From an uncultured Chitinophagaceae bacterium (GTDB lineage: Bacteria; Bacteroidota; Bacteroidia; Chitinophagales; Chitinophagaceae): a stretch of 15,572 nucleotides of DNA. The stretch is from NCBI GenBank assembly GCA_946885665.1, contig CAMPGT010000067.1, positions 1 through 15,572 on the forward strand, given 5' to 3'. Positions 14,761-15,572 of this stretch are shown one piece after another (position 1 is the first letter of the stretch; the number at the start of each line of letters is the position of its first letter). A program made the translations under genes and the position numbers. The notes under the pieces are model-generated. The model searched no databases, was not told the origin of the DNA, and saw nothing but the letters and a program-made list of their open reading frames with translations.

Positions 14761-15564
14761 TCAGTAGTAACTGCTGTTGAGATAACTGTTACTTTTCTCG
14801 GCTTTTTCCACCTCTTCGAACGAGGAAAGAACATCCGGAGCGCCTTTTTTCACCCAAATATTATGTTCATAATGCGCTGATACTTTTCCGTCCTTCGTCC
14901 GCACCGTCCATCCGTCGCGGTCGTACCATACTTCTTTTACACCCAGGTTAACCATGGGCTCAATGGCAATGGCCATGCCTTCCTGCAGCTTGGCGCCCGA
15001 ACCTCTTTTTCCGAAGTTGGGTATCTGCGGATCTTCATGCAGGCTCTTTCCCAATCCATGACCCACCAGTTCTCTTACCACGCCGTAGCCGAACTGCTTT
15101 TCGCAATAGTCCTGCACTGCAAAGCCGATATCACCCACCCTGCTTCCGGCAACGGCCTTTTCAATTCCTTTGTATAAAGATTCCTTAGTTACTTTCATCA
15201 ACCGCAGCACTTCCTCGCCAGGATCGCCTATCGCCAGGGTATAAGCGCTGTCACCATGATATGCATTTTTATACACCCCTACATCAACGGACACAACATC
15301 TCCTTCTTTCAGTTCGGCGTTGTTGGGGAAGCCATGAACCACGGCATCGTTCACCGAAATACAGGTGGCATAAGGATAGCCCTTGAAATTCTTAAATGAT
15401 GGCGTTGCTTTGTTGTCCCTGATGAATTCATCGGCGATCTTATCGAGTTGCGCCGTAGTGACGCCCGGTTTGATGGCTTTGACGACTTCTGCAATAGCTT
15501 TTCCCACGAGCAATGCGCTTTCACGCATTGTTTCTATTTCGGTTGCTGTTTTAATATGGACCAA
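14761..15564 (-). CDS. map: Methionine aminopeptidase, type I
   Basis: Removes the initiator methionine from new proteins using a two-metal centre. All five metal ligands can be placed: D94 (VSVDVGV), D105 (YHGDSAYT), H169 (VGHGLG), E202 (AIEPM) and E233 (AHYEHN), with the conserved histidines H77 (DAVVHG) and H176 (SLHEDP). The length of about 267 residues is normal for the type Ia form, which lacks a zinc-finger extension, and a short serine/tyrosine-rich tail ends the chain. The start is uncertain. A TTG at 15564 gives MVHIKTATEIETM, but the frame stays open to the window edge (ATT, ATC upstream), so the true start may lie a few codons outside. Confidence 0.95.
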   Translation of the reverse strand: MVHIKTATEIETMRESALLVGKAIAEVVKAIKPGVTTAQLDKIADEFIRDNKATPSFKNFKGYPYATCISVNDAVVHGFPNNAELKEGDVVSVDVGVYKNAYHGDSAYTLAIGDPGEEVLRLMKVTKESLYKGIEKAVAGSRVGDIGFAVQDYCEKQFGYGVVRELVGHGLGKSLHEDPQIPNFGKRGSGAKLQEGMAIAIEPMVNLGVKEVWYDRDGWTVRTKDGKVSAHYEHNIWVKKGAPDVLSSFEEVEKAEKSNSYLNSSYY

Positions 15565-15572
15565 GATAATAT

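Overview
This window reads as an ordinary stretch of core chromosome from a member of the Bacteroidota, most likely the Chitinophagaceae or a close relative. The lineage call rests on several signs: a secreted protein with a type IX secretion C-terminal sorting domain, exact TAnnTTTG promoter elements upstream of rpsA and the proline dehydrogenase gene, few recognisable Shine-Dalgarno sequences, a tRNA gene without an encoded CCA end, a separate PntA alpha-1 chain without membrane segments, and GTCTCCC-type heptanucleotide repeats. No phage, insertion sequence, CRISPR array, toxin-antitoxin pair or defence island is visible.

Layout, left to right. (1) 5-3275, minus strand: thymidylate synthase, dihydrofolate reductase, a class I SAM-dependent methyltransferase and the NAD(P) transhydrogenase alpha-1 subunit. 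The first three are tightly packed. ThyA turns methylene-tetrahydrofolate into dihydrofolate and FolA reduces it back. (2) 3350-4678: a plus-strand DEAD-box RNA helicase faces a minus-strand tRNA-Val(GAC). (3) 4701-5918, minus: monofunctional proline dehydrogenase, divergent from (4) 6002-7629, plus: a dipeptide epimerase of the enolase superfamily followed by a hotdog acyl-CoA thioesterase. (5) 7624-10241, minus: a divergent PlsC-like acyltransferase, and upstream of it a 615-residue secreted glycine-rich protein with beta-type repeats and a T9SS sorting domain. (6) 10345-12345, minus: rpsA (ribosomal protein S1, six S1 domains) with a terminator, a promoter and a short leader hairpin. (7) 12357-12519: a repeat-rich intergenic stretch with two kinds of heptanucleotide repeat and a three-hairpin palindromic element. 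(8) 12590-15564, minus: an HI0933/BaiN-type flavoprotein, an unrecognised 284-residue protein, a strong hairpin terminator, and type I methionine aminopeptidase at the right edge.

Most genes are housekeeping and their functions are clear. The parts worth a second look are the repeat and palindrome block next to the rpsA promoter (with a related heptad forming the 3' end of the transhydrogenase gene), the glycine-rich T9SS cargo, the acyltransferase with altered catalytic motifs, and the unrecognised protein between the methionine aminopeptidase and flavoprotein genes. I found no convincing evidence of a new multi-gene system.
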